From contig JALGXW010000025.1 in NCBI GenBank assembly GCA_029821875.1, forward strand, positions 1-50,428: a stretch of DNA of 50,428 nucleotides, written 5' to 3'. The position numbers were made by a program, and so were the translations under genes. Below the pieces are notes generated by a model, which saw only the letters and a list, made by a program, of their open reading frames with translations, was not told the origin of the DNA and ran no database searches. Below, piece by piece: positions 1-8,425 of this stretch. The stretch comes from Candidatus Hebobacterum abditum (GTDB lineage: Bacteria > Armatimonadota > Hebobacteria > Hebobacterales > Hebobacteraceae). Within the stretch, counting starts at the first letter, position 1, and each line of letters opens with the position of its first letter.

Positions 1-171
1 CTTCTCCTCCGGTGCCGAGTCGATCTGCTCATAGGCCAGCTCGTCCGCCATGCCCACCGTCGACAACAGATGCGTGATCGCCGACGTCAGCGTCGTCTTC
101 CCGTGGTCCACATGTCCAATTGTCCCTATGTTTACATGCGGCTTCGTCCGCTCAAACTTCGCCTTCCCCAT
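1..171 (-). CDS. tuf: Elongation factor Tu, N-terminal fragment (cut by window edge)
   Basis: This GTPase delivers aminoacyl-tRNA to the ribosome. Only the first 57 codons lie in the window. The minus strand reads [20 protein letters not shown] and continues with [12 protein letters not shown], the canonical P-loop (GHVDHGKT, about residues 19-26), then the switch-1 approach ending in EEK at the edge. The ATG at 171 follows a GGGAGA-type ribosome site by about 8 nt. It is the last gene of a str operon, 30 nt after fusA. The reading frame is open to the window edge, so it looks intact as far as visible. Confidence 0.96.
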   Translation of the reverse strand, partial: MGKAKFERTKPHVNIGTIGHVDHGKTTLTSAITHLLSTVGMADELAYEQIDSAPEEK

Positions 172-201
172 CGTCTGTGTCTCCCTGTCGGGTCTCTTTC
201 G

Positions 202-2292
202 TCAGGCCACGCTGACAGTACGGTCGCCCGGAACAATGCTGCGGGCAATATCCTCAGGCACCTCCGCGTAGCGGGAGGGCTCCATTGTGTAGGTGCCGCG
301 CCCTTGCGTCACGTTGCGCAGGGCCGTCGCGTATCCGAATGCCGTCGCGAGCGGGATGAGCGCGTCGATCGTTTCCGTCCGGCCGGGCGAGGCCTTCACG
401 CCGGTCACATGGGCCCGGCGGCCATTCAGGTCGCTGAGCACATCGCCCATGCGGTCCTCAGGGCACACGATCTCCATGCTCATGATCGGCTCGAGCAGAG
501 TCGGCTCGGCCTCCCTCAATGCCTTGCGAAACGCCTCCCCGCCCGCGATTCGGAAGGCAAGCTCCGAGGAGTCCACCTCGTGCGTTTGCCCGTCGAGCAG
601 CGTCACCTCGACGTCCACCACCGGATAGCCTGCGAGGATGCCGCTGCTCGCGGCCTCCCTCACCCCTTGCTCCACGGCTCGGACGAACTCCCGAGGTATC
701 GGCCCGCCCCTCGTCCCATCCACGAAGACGAGCCCGGCCCCCCGCTCCCGAGCGCCGACCTGCAGGCCCACCTTCCCATACTGCCCGCGCCCGCCCGTCT
801 GGCGGATGTGGCTGCCCTCGGCCGTCGCCGTCCCCATAATCGTCTCCCGATAGGCGACCTGCGGCCGCCCGATGTTCGCGCCCACCTGGAACTCCCGCTT
901 GAGGCGGTCTGTGATGATGTCCAGGTGAAGCTCGCCCATCCCGGAGAGGATGATCTGGCCGCTGTCGGGATCGGTGTGCGATTCGAGCGTCGGGTCCTCG
1001 CCGATGAGCGCCTGGATGGCCTCCACCAGCTTCACCTCTTCGGCCTTCGTGGAGGGTTCGATCGCGACCGAGATGACCGGGTCCGGGAAGGTGATGCTCT
1101 CCAGCAGCAGCGGTGCCTCTTGGTCGCAGAGCGTGTCGCCGGTGTTCGCCGTGTCGAGGCCGACGGCCGCGACGATTTCGCCCGCGAACGCCTCTTCCAG
1201 GTTCTGGCGGCGGTTGGCGTGCATGCGAAGCAGCCGGCCGATGCGAGTCTTGGTCTGCTGGGTGGAGTTGTAGACCGTGCCGCCGCGGCGCAGCGAGCCG
1301 GAGTAGATTCGAAGATAGACGAGCTGGCCCACATTGCGGTCAACGGCCACCTTGAAGGCCAGCGCGGAGAGCGGCTCGTCATCATCGGCTTTTCGGGAAA
1401 CAGGCTCGCGGGTGTGGGGGTCAAGGCCTTGGACGGGGGGAACTTCGAGGGGAGAGGGAAGGTAGTCCACGATCGCGTCGAGGAGGGGCTGGACGCCCTT
1501 GTTGCGGTAGGAGGCGCCACAGAGCACGGGGACCATCATGTAGCGGAGCGCGCCCCGCCGCAGTCCCCGGTGGATCTCCTCCTCCGTCATCTCCTCGCCG
1601 TGGACGTACTTGTCCATCAGCTTCTCGTCCGTCTCCGCCGCGGCCTCCAGCATGGCCTCGTGGAAGCGACGTGCCAGCGGCGCCATCGACTCCGGGATGT
1701 CCTCCTCGCGGAACTCCTTGCCCTCGTCGTCCAGATAGACGATCGCCTTCATGCGGATCAGGTCGATGACGCCCTGGAACTCGGCCTCCTGGCCCAAGGG
1801 CAGTTGGAGGGCCACCGCCCGGCAGCCCAGCCGCGCCCGCATATCATGCAGGACCCGATGGAAGTCGGCCCCGGTGCGGTCCATCTTGTTCACATACGCG
1901 ATGCGCGGCACGCCGTACTTATCGGCCTGCCGCCACACCGTCTCCGACTGGGGTTGGACCCCGGCCACCGCGCAGAAGATCGCAACGACACCGTCGAGCA
2001 CGCGGAGCGACCGCTCAACTTCCACGGTAAAGTCGACGTGCCCGGGGGTGTCGATGATGTTGACGGTGTGATCGCGCCAGTGGCAGGTGGTGGCGGCCGC
2101 CGTAATGGTGATGCCCCGCTCCTGCTCCTGGGCCATCCAGTCCATCGTGGCGGCGCCCTGGTCGACCTCTCCCATCCGGTGGACCCGTCCCGTGTAGAAC
2201 AGGATCCGTTCGGTGGTCGTGGTCTTCCCGGCGTCTATATGCGCCGCGATACCGATATTACGCGTCTTGTCGAGCGAAAACTCGCGCGCCAT
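202..2292 (-). CDS. fusA: Elongation factor G
   Basis: This translocase GTPase moves tRNA and mRNA through the ribosome after peptide transfer. At 696 aa it is the usual bacterial length. The G1 motif AHIDAGKT is at about residues 17-24, followed by the switch region [18 protein letters not shown], then DTPGHVDF (G3) and NKMDRTGAD (G4). The domain IV signature GGRGQYGKV and the C-terminal domain ([17 protein letters not shown]) are present. It lies between rpsG (148-nt spacer) and tuf (30 nt). No strong Shine-Dalgarno sequence precedes the ATG at 2292. The large plus-strand open frame over the same DNA is an antisense shadow of the GC-rich codons. Confidence 0.98.
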   Translation of the reverse strand: MAREFSLDKTRNIGIAAHIDAGKTTTTERILFYTGRVHRMGEVDQGAATMDWMAQEQERGITITAAATTCHWRDHTVNIIDTPGHVDFTVEVERSLRVLDGVVAIFCAVAGVQPQSETVWRQADKYGVPRIAYVNKMDRTGADFHRVLHDMRARLGCRAVALQLPLGQEAEFQGVIDLIRMKAIVYLDDEGKEFREEDIPESMAPLARRFHEAMLEAAAETDEKLMDKYVHGEEMTEEEIHRGLRRGALRYMMVPVLCGASYRNKGVQPLLDAIVDYLPSPLEVPPVQGLDPHTREPVSRKADDDEPLSALAFKVAVDRNVGQLVYLRIYSGSLRRGGTVYNSTQQTKTRIGRLLRMHANRRQNLEEAFAGEIVAAVGLDTANTGDTLCDQEAPLLLESITFPDPVISVAIEPSTKAEEVKLVEAIQALIGEDPTLESHTDPDSGQIILSGMGELHLDIITDRLKREFQVGANIGRPQVAYRETIMGTATAEGSHIRQTGGRGQYGKVGLQVGARERGAGLVFVDGTRGGPIPREFVRAVEQGVREAASSGILAGYPVVDVEVTLLDGQTHEVDSSELAFRIAGGEAFRKALREAEPTLLEPIMSMEIVCPEDRMGDVLSDLNGRRAHVTGVKASPGRTETIDALIPLATAFGYATALRNVTQGRGTYTMEPSRYAEVPEDIARSIVPGDRTVSVA

Positions 2293-2440
2293 AGGTCATC
2301 GACTCGGTTTGTGGTGGCTGCTCGGAAGTCGGCAGAGACCTCCCGACTGCCGTGCCGGGCTACCTCGGTTTCACGCAGGGCAGCCCAGCCGTCGATGGCC
2401 CATGGCCCCCTGCCATCCGCCAGTGGCGGACGCTTCCGAA
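2293..2440 (-). other. rpsG-fusA spacer with two hairpins
   Basis: The 148-nt gap is long for this operon. Read along the transcript it contains a 7-bp inverted repeat (TCCGCCA/TGGCGGA, 2416-2430, one-base centre) just after the rpsG stop, and a 6-bp repeat (AGTCGG/CCGACT, 2327-2348, 10-nt loop) close to fusA. Neither is followed by a U run, so they look like structured spacer or RNA-processing elements rather than intrinsic terminators. Their function is unknown. Confidence 0.4.
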
Positions 2441-2911
2441 CTACCACCTATAATGAGCGAAGGCCCGGTTGGCTTCCGCCATCCTGTGGGTATCCTCTCG
2501 CTTTTTTACTGAAGCTCCCTGGCCGGAAGCGGCCTCCATCATCTCCGCCGCCAGCTTCTCCTGCATCGTGCGCCCCGGCCGAGCGCGGGCAGTGTTTACC
2601 ATCCATCGCAGCCCGAGCGCCAGCTTGCGCGTCGGCCGCACCTCCATCGGCACCTGATAGGTGGCCCCGCCCACCCGCCGCGGCTTCACCTCCAACGACG
2701 GCATCACGTTGCGTAGGGCCTCCTCGTACACCTCCAGCGGGTCCCGACCGCTGCGCGACGCGATTTGATCCATCGCGCCGTAGACGATCCGCTCGGCCGT
2801 GCTCTTCTTGCCCCGGCGCATGATCTGGTTGATCAGCCGGGAGACCAAACTGCTTCCGTAGACAACATCCGGCCGCGGTACCCGACGCGCGACCGGTCCC
2901 TTCCTCGGCAT
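2441..2911 (-). CDS. rpsG: 30S ribosomal protein S7
   Basis: S7 is a primary assembly protein of the 30S head and contacts mRNA and E-site tRNA. The length of 156 aa is typical. It begins [10 protein letters not shown] and carries the family signatures [25 protein letters not shown] (about residues 20-45), [13 protein letters not shown] and RWMVNTAR, and ends [12 protein letters not shown]. It is the second gene of the str operon, 127 nt after rpsL. In several bacteria S7 represses its own operon by binding near this junction. The long structured spacer here would allow that, but no site is proven. Confidence 0.98.
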   Translation of the reverse strand: MPRKGPVARRVPRPDVVYGSSLVSRLINQIMRRGKKSTAERIVYGAMDQIASRSGRDPLEVYEEALRNVMPSLEVKPRRVGGATYQVPMEVRPTRKLALGLRWMVNTARARPGRTMQEKLAAEMMEAASGQGASVKKREDTHRMAEANRAFAHYRW

Positions 2912-2968
2912 AACCTTGTCCTCTTGCTGGCTATCTCACGGCGGAGCTAGGACTGTCCCCCCAATCCT

Positions 2969-2993
2969 TATATATACACATGTGTGTGCGCGC
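2969..2993. other. 25-nt perfect alternating pyrimidine-purine run in the rpsL-rpsG spacer
   Basis: Positions 2969-2993 alternate pyrimidine and purine without a break: a TA stretch, then CA/TG, then GC, with the palindrome ACACATGTGT at 2976-2985 in the middle. Such runs favour Z-DNA under negative supercoiling. The TA part is also an AT island in GC-rich surroundings, and on the minus strand TATATA could serve as a -10 box for an internal promoter of rpsG-fusA-tuf, although I find no good -35. Confidence 0.55.
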
Positions 2994-3038
2994 CCGTCGC
3001 GGCGCCGCGGCCTCGCCCTCCCGGCCGCGCTCGCCTCG

Positions 3039-3458
3039 CTATCTTCCTCGCTTCGTGCCGTAGCGGGATCGCGCGTTCTTCCGGTCGTCCACGCCGGTCG
3101 TGTCCAGGACGCCCCGCACTATGTGGTAGCGGATCCCGGGGCAGTCCTTCACCCGGCCGCCGCGCACCAGCACCACCGAGTGCTCCTGGAGAGTGTGCCC
3201 CTCGCCCGGGATGTAGGCCAGCACCTCGATTCGGTTGCTGAGCCGGACTCGCGCCACCTTCCGCAGGGCCGAGTTCGGCTTCTTGGGGGGCACCGTGTAA
3301 ACACGCGTGCACACCCCTCGCTTCAGTGGGCCGGGCGCCCACTGGTAGCGCCGCTTACTCGCGTTGAACTGCCAGCCCAGCGCCCAGCGCACCGTCGGCG
3401 CGGGCTGGGGCCGCTTCTTCTTCCGTCCTTTTCGCACAAGTTGACTGACGGTAGGCAT
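3039..3458 (-). CDS. rpsL: 30S ribosomal protein S12 with long N-terminal insertion
   Basis: S12 sits at the decoding centre and is the classic streptomycin-resistance protein. The core is standard: [65 protein letters not shown] and SRYGTKRGR. It is 139 aa, against about 124 in E. coli. The extra residues lie between GRKKK and KRGVCTRV (about residues 16-45), in the segment where Bacillus S12 also has an insertion, but the sequence (rich in W, R, Q and P) is different. First gene of the str operon. The ATG at 3458 has only a weak ribosome site. Confidence 0.98.
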   Translation of the reverse strand: MPTVSQLVRKGRKKKRPQPAPTVRWALGWQFNASKRRYQWAPGPLKRGVCTRVYTVPPKKPNSALRKVARVRLSNRIEVLAYIPGEGHTLQEHSVVLVRGGRVKDCPGIRYHIVRGVLDTTGVDDRKNARSRYGTKRGR

Positions 3459-3492
3459 AGCTTGACTGTTGGCTTTACAGACGCGGACTAAC

Positions 3493-3530
3493 TCGCCCCT
3501 GCCGCGACTTCACGGTGGCGCCAGGGGCGA
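3493..3530 (-). promoter_or_regulatory. 5' leader hairpin of the str operon mRNA
   Basis: A perfect 9-bp inverted repeat (TCGCCCCTG at 3493-3501, CAGGGGCGA at 3522-3530) lies a few nucleotides downstream of the start point predicted from the promoter at 3540-3568. The transcript would therefore begin with a stable GC stem. No U-tract follows, so it is not a terminator. Roles could be mRNA protection or a regulatory leader; both are inference. Confidence 0.5.
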
Positions 3531-3539
3531 CAACTTGTA

Positions 3540-3568
3540 ACCGTATCAGAAATACTACCCAATGTCAA
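3540..3568 (-). promoter_or_regulatory. Sigma-70-type promoter of the str operon
   Basis: On the minus strand a perfect TTGACA (3563-3568) is followed by exactly 17 nt and TACGGT (3540-3545). The predicted start point is near 3533, leaving a leader of about 75 nt before rpsL. The stretch is AT-richer than its surroundings and has no gene on either strand. Confidence 0.7.
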
Positions 3569-3650
3569 CATTGGCTGCACCCTTTTTCCACAGCCCATCC
3601 GGCGGAATTCTGCCACTCCCACACCCCCTGGGCTACGGGAGGCAGAGCCA

Positions 3651-3679
3651 TTGACGGCCCACCGGGCCGACAGTAGAAT
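3651..3679 (+). promoter_or_regulatory. Sigma-70-type promoter of kdsB
   Basis: TTGACG (3651-3656), a 17-nt spacer and TAGAAT (3674-3679) each match consensus at five of six positions. The predicted start point near 3686 excludes translation starts upstream of it and supports the TTG at 3714. It is arranged back to back with the str promoter. Confidence 0.65.
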
Positions 3680-3713
3680 GGCCGCGCCACCATCCGATTG
3701 CAGGAGGACGCCA

Positions 3714-4448
3714 TTGGCTCAAGCCGTCATCGTCATCCCGGCCAGGTACCACTCCACCCGCTTCCCCGGCAAGCCGCTCGCCAAGCTCTGGGGCAAGCCG
3801 CTCATCCAGCACGTCTACGAGCGCGCCGTCCAGTCCAGGCAGTGCGACCGCGTCATCGTGGCCACCGACGATGCCGGCATCGCCGCCGCCGCCGGCCGCG
3901 TCGGCGCAGAGGTCGCCATGACCCGGCCCGACCATCCCACCGGCACCGACCGCGTGGCCGAAGTCGCCAGGGGCCTCGACTGTGATCTCGTTGTCAACGT
4001 GCAAGGCGACGAACCGCTCGTCGATCCGGCCGCCATCGACGCCGCCGTCGAGCCGCTGGCCGCGGACGCCGCCATTCCCATGGGCACCCTCTGCGCGCCC
4101 ATCGAGGAGACGGCGGACCTGGCGGACCCCAATGTGGTGAAGGCGGTCCTGGACGCCGCCGGCTTCGCGCTCTACTTCTCCCGCCTGCCAATCCCCTTCG
4201 TCCGAGACGGCAGCGCCGAGGCCACCCGCTACCAGCACATCGGCCTGTATGTATACCGCCGGGAGTTCCTGCTCAAACTCGGCGACCTCGAGCCGACCCC
4301 GCTGGAGCAGGCTGAGAAGCTGGAGCAGCTTCGGGTGCTGGAACACGGCCACCGCATTCGGGTCGTCATCGTTCCCAAGGCCTCCCCCGGCGTCGACACC
4401 CCGGCCGACCTGGCCGCGTTGGAGGCAATAGAGCCAGACTCGCCGTGA
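3714..4448 (+). CDS. kdsB: 3-deoxy-manno-octulosonate cytidylyltransferase (CMP-KDO synthetase)
   Basis: Activates KDO with CTP to CMP-KDO, the donor for lipid A-KDO assembly in the cytoplasm. Typical motifs: [19 protein letters not shown] (CTP-binding start), [38 protein letters not shown], and [13 protein letters not shown]. The start is taken as TTG at 3714 because AGGAGG ends 6 nt before it and the promoter lies immediately upstream; this gives 244 aa, normal for KdsB. An upstream in-frame TTG (3651) is part of the -35 box. The partners kdsA and kdsC lie about 25 kb away, so the KDO genes are split. Confidence 0.93.
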   Translation: MAQAVIVIPARYHSTRFPGKPLAKLWGKPLIQHVYERAVQSRQCDRVIVATDDAGIAAAAGRVGAEVAMTRPDHPTGTDRVAEVARGLDCDLVVNVQGDEPLVDPAAIDAAVEPLAADAAIPMGTLCAPIEETADLADPNVVKAVLDAAGFALYFSRLPIPFVRDGSAEATRYQHIGLYVYRREFLLKLGDLEPTPLEQAEKLEQLRVLEHGHRIRVVIVPKASPGVDTPADLAALEAIEPDSP

Positions 4449-4725
4449 CGGCACGCCTGCCGTTCCGCCGGCAACAGCGGCGGCTGGGGCGGCCGCCCCC
4501 CGCTTAGCGCGCCCTCGGCCGCGACAGCACCCAGACCGGACGCAGGAATGGCGGCGTCACCGCGGAATAAGGGGTCGGCTGCGAGTCCGTCCTCTGCGTG
4601 CCCACTGACGGGCCTGGCTGGCGGGTGGAGTCGTTGCACGGGGTGACCGCGGCTCTCTGCCGCTGACGTGCAGATGGAGAGAAGGCCGCCACCGGACCAG
4701 GCGACGGTGGCGAAGAGGAGTCGCC
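4448..4725 (+). other. kdsB-RRM intergenic region with hairpins
   Basis: No gene is visible. A 6-bp hairpin (ACGGCA/TGCCGT, 4448-4463) begins on the last base of the kdsB stop codon and is followed by TT, a plausible weak terminator. A 14-nt GC palindrome is centred in 4486-4499. The region upstream of the RRM gene contains no convincing -35/-10 pair. Confidence 0.4.
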
Positions 4726-4733
4726 ATGGCGAC
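4709..4733 (+). promoter_or_regulatory. Alternative start-site hairpins of the RRM gene
   Basis: GGCGA (4709-4713) and TCGCC (4721-4725) pair to leave the ribosome site AGAGGAG exactly in a 7-nt loop just before the ATG at 4726. The downstream arm is also half of a perfect 14-nt palindrome (4720-4733) with the ATG at its centre. The two folds exclude each other: one exposes the ribosome site, the other could sequester the start codon. This suggests translational control. Confidence 0.45.
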
Positions 4734-5019
4734 CAAGAGCCTGTACGTTGGAAACCTGCCGTATGAGGTGACGGAGGACGACCTGCGCAACCTGTTCGCC
4801 GAGTTCGGGCCCGTGGAAGCGGTCCGCGTCATTGAGGGGAAGGGCTTCGGCTTCGTCGATCTCCCCGAAGAGAAGGCATCGGAGGCGATGAGCTCGGTCA
4901 ACGGCCGGGAGTTCCAGGGCCGCGTGCTGCGGGTGGACGAAGCTCGGCCCCGGCAGGAGCGGAGGGAGCGCGGGGGAGGCTTCGGCGATCGCGGCGGAGG
5001 CCGCCGCCGCGACTGGTAG
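4726..5019 (+). CDS. RRM-type RNA-binding protein
   Basis: Small single-domain RNA-binding protein of 97 aa. The RNP-2 motif LYVGNLP (about residues 6-12) and RNP-1 motif KGFGFVDL (about residues 39-46) are both clear. The tail is rich in Gly and Arg (GGGFGDRGGGRRRDW), as in bacterial and cyanobacterial Rbp proteins, which are often cold-induced. It acts in the cytoplasm on RNA; targets cannot be told from sequence. A good ribosome site (GAGGAG) precedes the ATG, within the hairpin described separately. It stands alone between kdsB and a convergent operon. Confidence 0.93.
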   Translation: MATKSLYVGNLPYEVTEDDLRNLFAEFGPVEAVRVIEGKGFGFVDLPEEKASEAMSSVNGREFQGRVLRVDEARPRQERRERGGGFGDRGGGRRRDW

Positions 5020-5037
5020 GTCTGGCCCTGCCGTCTA

Positions 5038-5063
5038 TCGCCCGACGCAGCACCGCCGGGCGA
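5038..5063. terminator. Hairpin between convergent genes
   Basis: TCGCCCG (5038-5044) and CGGGCGA (5057-5063) form a 7-bp stem with a 12-nt loop in the 55-nt gap between the RRM gene and the convergent ceramidase-like gene. It could terminate both. No clear T-tract is present on either side. Confidence 0.4.
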
Positions 5064-5074
5064 ATCCACTACGG

Positions 5075-6343
5075 CTACGCGGCCTCGCCGATGAGGTCGA
5101 GCGCTGTGTCGGCCAGCATGTCGCCGGCCTCCCGCGCGAGGGCGGCGCCCTGGGTGAAGGTGGTCTCGTAGCCCCCACGCGGGAACGCCTCCTTGTGTGG
5201 CACGTAGCCCACCATCCCGTTCGCGCAGCTCACCACCAGCGCATGGCGCGGATGGGCCTCCTCTTTGATGCGGAGGCCGAGCTCCACGAAGTACTCGGCC
5301 GGGATGCCCGCGAACGCCCAATCACCTAGCGAGAGCACCTGCACCTCCGCGGGCTCGGTCTTCCGCTCCTCGATGCGCTTCAATAGCGCGGGCATGCCGC
5401 GGTCGTAGGCGGCCGGGTCCACGAACCGCTGCGCGCCCCTCACGGTTCCGGCTATCTCCTCGGGGCTGACCTCGCGGTAAGGTAGCTGGATAGTGCGTGA
5501 GCGGGCGTCCAGCGTCAGTTCATCGGCGAATGACATCTCGCGCAGCGCCCTGGACGTATCATCTGCCAGGGCCCGGCCCATCTGCCCCAACGACAGCTCA
5601 ATGCCGCGATACGGGTCGCCGGAGCAGATGTTGCCCGACGCGCCATTCAGGAAGAGGGTGACCAGACAGCCGCGGCCCTTCATCTCCCAGGCGAGCGCGG
5701 CGGGGAACCCGCCGGAGGCGACGGTGTCGCCGCCGTGGTCGGCGGGATGGCAGGCGAAGTTTACGAGCGCGCCGAGCAGCTCTCCGCCCTTGCCGCGGGC
5801 CGCGACCACCGCGACCTCCGGATCGATCGGACCCTCCACATAGAGCGCATCGGGATAGCGAAACGGGCCGTGCGTGCTGGCGGTGCCATCCCGCATCACG
5901 ACCCGGCGGTTGTGCGAGATGTTCCATTCGGGCGCGCTGGCGAAGCCGACCTCCGCCTCCTGCCTACTGTCGAGCGCCCGGCCGAAGCAGTCGACGACCT
6001 TGCCGACCATCGTCTCGACGTAGGCATCATCCCGGCGGACATCGCCGCAGTGCGCCACTGGGGGCCCCGCGTGGTTGTGCGTCGCGGCGACCATGATGTT
6101 GCTGCCAGGAAAGTCGTACTGCGCCTCGATGCGACGGCGGATGTCGTCGGTCTGCGTCCAGCGGATGCACAGCGTGTCGAGCTGGATGAAGGCGACCGCG
6201 CCGTCGCCGGACTCGATCACTGCGACTCGGGCGAACAGTGGATCGGCGATCTCGTCGATGACGATGTCCACGATCCAGCCGATCGTGTGAGTGCCCAGCG
6301 GCGGAGTGATATCTGTCTCGGCGAACCCGGCCCTCAGCGGCAT
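5075..6343 (-). CDS. Neutral/alkaline non-lysosomal ceramidase-like hydrolase
   Basis: Resembles the N-terminal zinc-amidase domain of neutral ceramidases (Pfam PF04734 type). Motifs: AGFAETDITPPLG at the N-terminus, ATHNHAGP, NFACHPADHGG and LFLNGASGNI. It is 422 aa, shorter than full neutral ceramidases, and starts directly in the domain without a signal peptide, so a cytoplasmic location and a non-ceramide substrate are likely. Last gene of a minus-strand operon, 43 nt after the Gfo/Idh/MocA gene. Such proteins are common in sugar-degrading bacteria, where the true substrate is mostly unknown. Confidence 0.8.
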   Translation of the reverse strand: MPLRAGFAETDITPPLGTHTIGWIVDIVIDEIADPLFARVAVIESGDGAVAFIQLDTLCIRWTQTDDIRRRIEAQYDFPGSNIMVAATHNHAGPPVAHCGDVRRDDAYVETMVGKVVDCFGRALDSRQEAEVGFASAPEWNISHNRRVVMRDGTASTHGPFRYPDALYVEGPIDPEVAVVAARGKGGELLGALVNFACHPADHGGDTVASGGFPAALAWEMKGRGCLVTLFLNGASGNICSGDPYRGIELSLGQMGRALADDTSRALREMSFADELTLDARSRTIQLPYREVSPEEIAGTVRGAQRFVDPAAYDRGMPALLKRIEERKTEPAEVQVLSLGDWAFAGIPAEYFVELGLRIKEEAHPRHALVVSCANGMVGYVPHKEAFPRGGYETTFTQGAALAREAGDMLADTALDLIGEAA

Positions 6344-6386
6344 CCGACACCTCCCTCTCCGGTGGCGATGCTGCGCCCCGTCCGGT

Positions 6387-7472
6387 CTACTCGGGCATCG
6401 CGGTCCGGAGCTCCTGCGTCTCGCCGGTCTCGGCCGATCGATAGGCGGCCTCGATGATCTCGATCACGTGCCGAGCATGCTCCGCCGTCGCGATCGAGGG
6501 CGTCCCATCCCGCACCCAGTCCACGAGCTGCATCATGTCCTCGAAGACATGGGACTCCAACATCTCCGCGTGCTGACCCACGACGTGCGGCATGTGGTCG
6601 CCTTCTCGCACCATCGACTCGCCGTTTAGCTCCGTGCCGACGACCGATCCGTCGGTGCCGAAGATGCTGGGGTGGAATCCTACAGCGACGTCGCCACTCA
6701 CCGTGCCGTAGACCGTGGCGAACGCCGAGCTGCCGAAATCCAACAGCATGAACGTGCTGTCATCCATGTCGCACTCGATGGTCCGGCCGCGGTACTCGCG
6801 CTGCTTCAGCGCAAGCCCGGAGAGAGCGGTCACGCGTTTTGCGGAGCCGAGAATCCCGGTGAGCCCGTGCAGGCAGTAGACGGTCACATCCCACAGCGGC
6901 CCGCCGGCCGGCTTCCTGAAGTACCAGGTCGGATCGACGTCGGTGAGGATGTCGTCTCCCGTCCGGAACTCCTCGGTCAGGTGGTAGTCGCTCACGGCCG
7001 CGCCGGCGACGGCCCATATGACCTGTCCGATCGCGCCCTCGCGGATGCGGTCGCGGATGCGCTGGTTGTACGGCCACAGCATCATGCCCGGCGAGGCGAC
7101 GAGGCGTACGCCCTTCTTCTCCGCCCGAGCTATGAGGTCGTCGCACTCATCCGCCGTCATTGCCATCGTCTTGTTGAAGTGGATGTGCTTGCCAGTCTCG
7201 ATGGCGGCCACGCCCTGCTCATAGTGGATCCCGATGGGTGAGCCAATGGTCACCGCGTCGACATCGGGGTCTGCCAGCAGAGACTCGTAGTCCTCATATG
7301 CGCTGGGCACGCCGAACTTCTCGGCCGCCGCCTGCGCCCGCCCCGGAACGGGATCGCACACCGCAGCCAACCGCGCTCGGTCCTGCACATCCGGCAGCGA
7401 CAGATGGGACAGCGCGCCGCGAATGCCGATCGCGCCCGCGCCCACGACACCCACTCCAATTGGATTGCTCAT
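6387..7472 (-). CDS. Gfo/Idh/MocA-family oxidoreductase
   Basis: NAD(P)-dependent sugar or inositol dehydrogenase-like enzyme. The Rossmann motif GVVGAGAIGIRG is at about residues 7-18, followed by AAVCDP, then the EAGKH-like turn (IETGKHIHFNKTMA), with the catalytic Lys placed in FNKTM instead of the usual EKP. The start at 7472 (MSNPIGVG) is chosen because GAGGAG lies upstream and the Rossmann fold begins there; this gives 361 aa. It lies 19 nt after the SDR gene and 43 nt before the ceramidase-like gene. The substrate is not predictable. Confidence 0.88.
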   Translation of the reverse strand: MSNPIGVGVVGAGAIGIRGALSHLSLPDVQDRARLAAVCDPVPGRAQAAAEKFGVPSAYEDYESLLADPDVDAVTIGSPIGIHYEQGVAAIETGKHIHFNKTMAMTADECDDLIARAEKKGVRLVASPGMMLWPYNQRIRDRIREGAIGQVIWAVAGAAVSDYHLTEEFRTGDDILTDVDPTWYFRKPAGGPLWDVTVYCLHGLTGILGSAKRVTALSGLALKQREYRGRTIECDMDDSTFMLLDFGSSAFATVYGTVSGDVAVGFHPSIFGTDGSVVGTELNGESMVREGDHMPHVVGQHAEMLESHVFEDMMQLVDWVRDGTPSIATAEHARHVIEIIEAAYRSAETGETQELRTAMPE

Positions 7473-7491
7473 GCTCACTCGGCTCCTCTCT

Positions 7492-8394
7492 CTAGGACGC
7501 GGCCACCGCGTCCCTCCAGGATGTGCGCGGCTCCCAGCCGACGGCCTCGCGTAGCTTCGCATTGGACATCAGGCTCGCGTGCCCGTCGAGGCCCTTGCAC
7601 CGCGGCAACAGCTCCGGCTTGAAGCCCTCGATGAGCTCCATCGTCGGCTCGAGCGCGGTCGTGTCATCGTTGTTGCAGAAGTAGACCCCGTGCGGCTCGA
7701 TCTCTTCCGACTTCTCCATCAGCAGCCGGTGTGCGGAGGCCAGATCCTCGCTGCCGATCCACGGCCACAGCCACTCCTCCCACCCGCCGGCGGGGCCGGC
7801 GTTCTTCGCCATCTCGGCCCGGCGCTCCGCGTCGCAGATGCCAGCCGAGCGCAGGGCGTAGGTCCTGATGCCATAGGCCCGCGTGTAGGAGGCCAGCAGC
7901 TGCTCCCCCGCGAGCTTGCTGTAGGAGTAGGAATCTTCGACATCGGTGGGGTGGTCCTCATCGATGGGCAGATAGTGGATCGGGAACCCGGTGCCGCTGA
8001 CGCGGAAGCCGTGACCGAGCGCGCAGTTGCTGCCCGTCATTACGAAGATGCCGATGTTGCGCTCGACCGCCGCCTGCAGCAGGTAGTAGGTTCCCATGAT
8101 GTTGGTGCGCATGGTCTCGTCGAAGGGGCTGCCTCGTTCGGCAGCACGCTTGCGGGTCTGGGGGTGGTCCGTCGGATAGGGGCTCGCGGCGAGGTGTTGA
8201 ATCGCCTCGATTCCACCCTCCGTCGCCTTCAGACAAGCCTCGTAGTCGGTGATGCTTCCCTCCATCCAGGGCCAGCGGTCGGCCGCCTCCGGCCGCGTCC
8301 GCGACATCAGCACTAACTCGTGGCCGGCCGACTCCAGCTCGGCCACCGCGAACGGGCCGAAGCGCCCGCTCGCGCCTGTAACCAGTACTCTCAT
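7492..8394 (-). CDS. NAD-dependent epimerase/dehydratase (extended SDR)
   Basis: Extended short-chain dehydrogenase of 300 aa, of the kind that acts on nucleotide sugars. The nucleotide-binding motif TGASGRFG is at residues 6-13, TGSN contributes the catalytic Ser/Thr position, and the active-site YxxxK appears as YSYSK in the segment DVEDSYSYSKLAGE. The ATG at 8394 follows a GGAGGAGAG site. It lies 31 nt after the DegT gene and 19 nt before the Gfo/Idh/MocA gene, so the three probably act on one sugar. The exact reaction is unknown. Confidence 0.88.
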   Translation of the reverse strand: MRVLVTGASGRFGPFAVAELESAGHELVLMSRTRPEAADRWPWMEGSITDYEACLKATEGGIEAIQHLAASPYPTDHPQTRKRAAERGSPFDETMRTNIMGTYYLLQAAVERNIGIFVMTGSNCALGHGFRVSGTGFPIHYLPIDEDHPTDVEDSYSYSKLAGEQLLASYTRAYGIRTYALRSAGICDAERRAEMAKNAGPAGGWEEWLWPWIGSEDLASAHRLLMEKSEEIEPHGVYFCNNDDTTALEPTMELIEGFKPELLPRCKGLDGHASLMSNAKLREAVGWEPRTSWRDAVAAS

Positions 8395-8425
8395 GCTCTC
8401 CTCCGTCTGATGGTGCGTATCGTTC

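Noticed and set aside
70-2823. A 917-codon open frame on the plus strand across fusA and rpsG
   Set aside because: It is antisense to two universally conserved genes, has no domain, and is rich in Arg, His, Leu and Val as expected for the mirror frame of GC-rich codons.
3651-3713. Upstream TTG start of kdsB at 3651
   Set aside because: This TTG is the first half of the -35 box; the transcript would begin after it, and the TTG at 3714 has the ribosome site.
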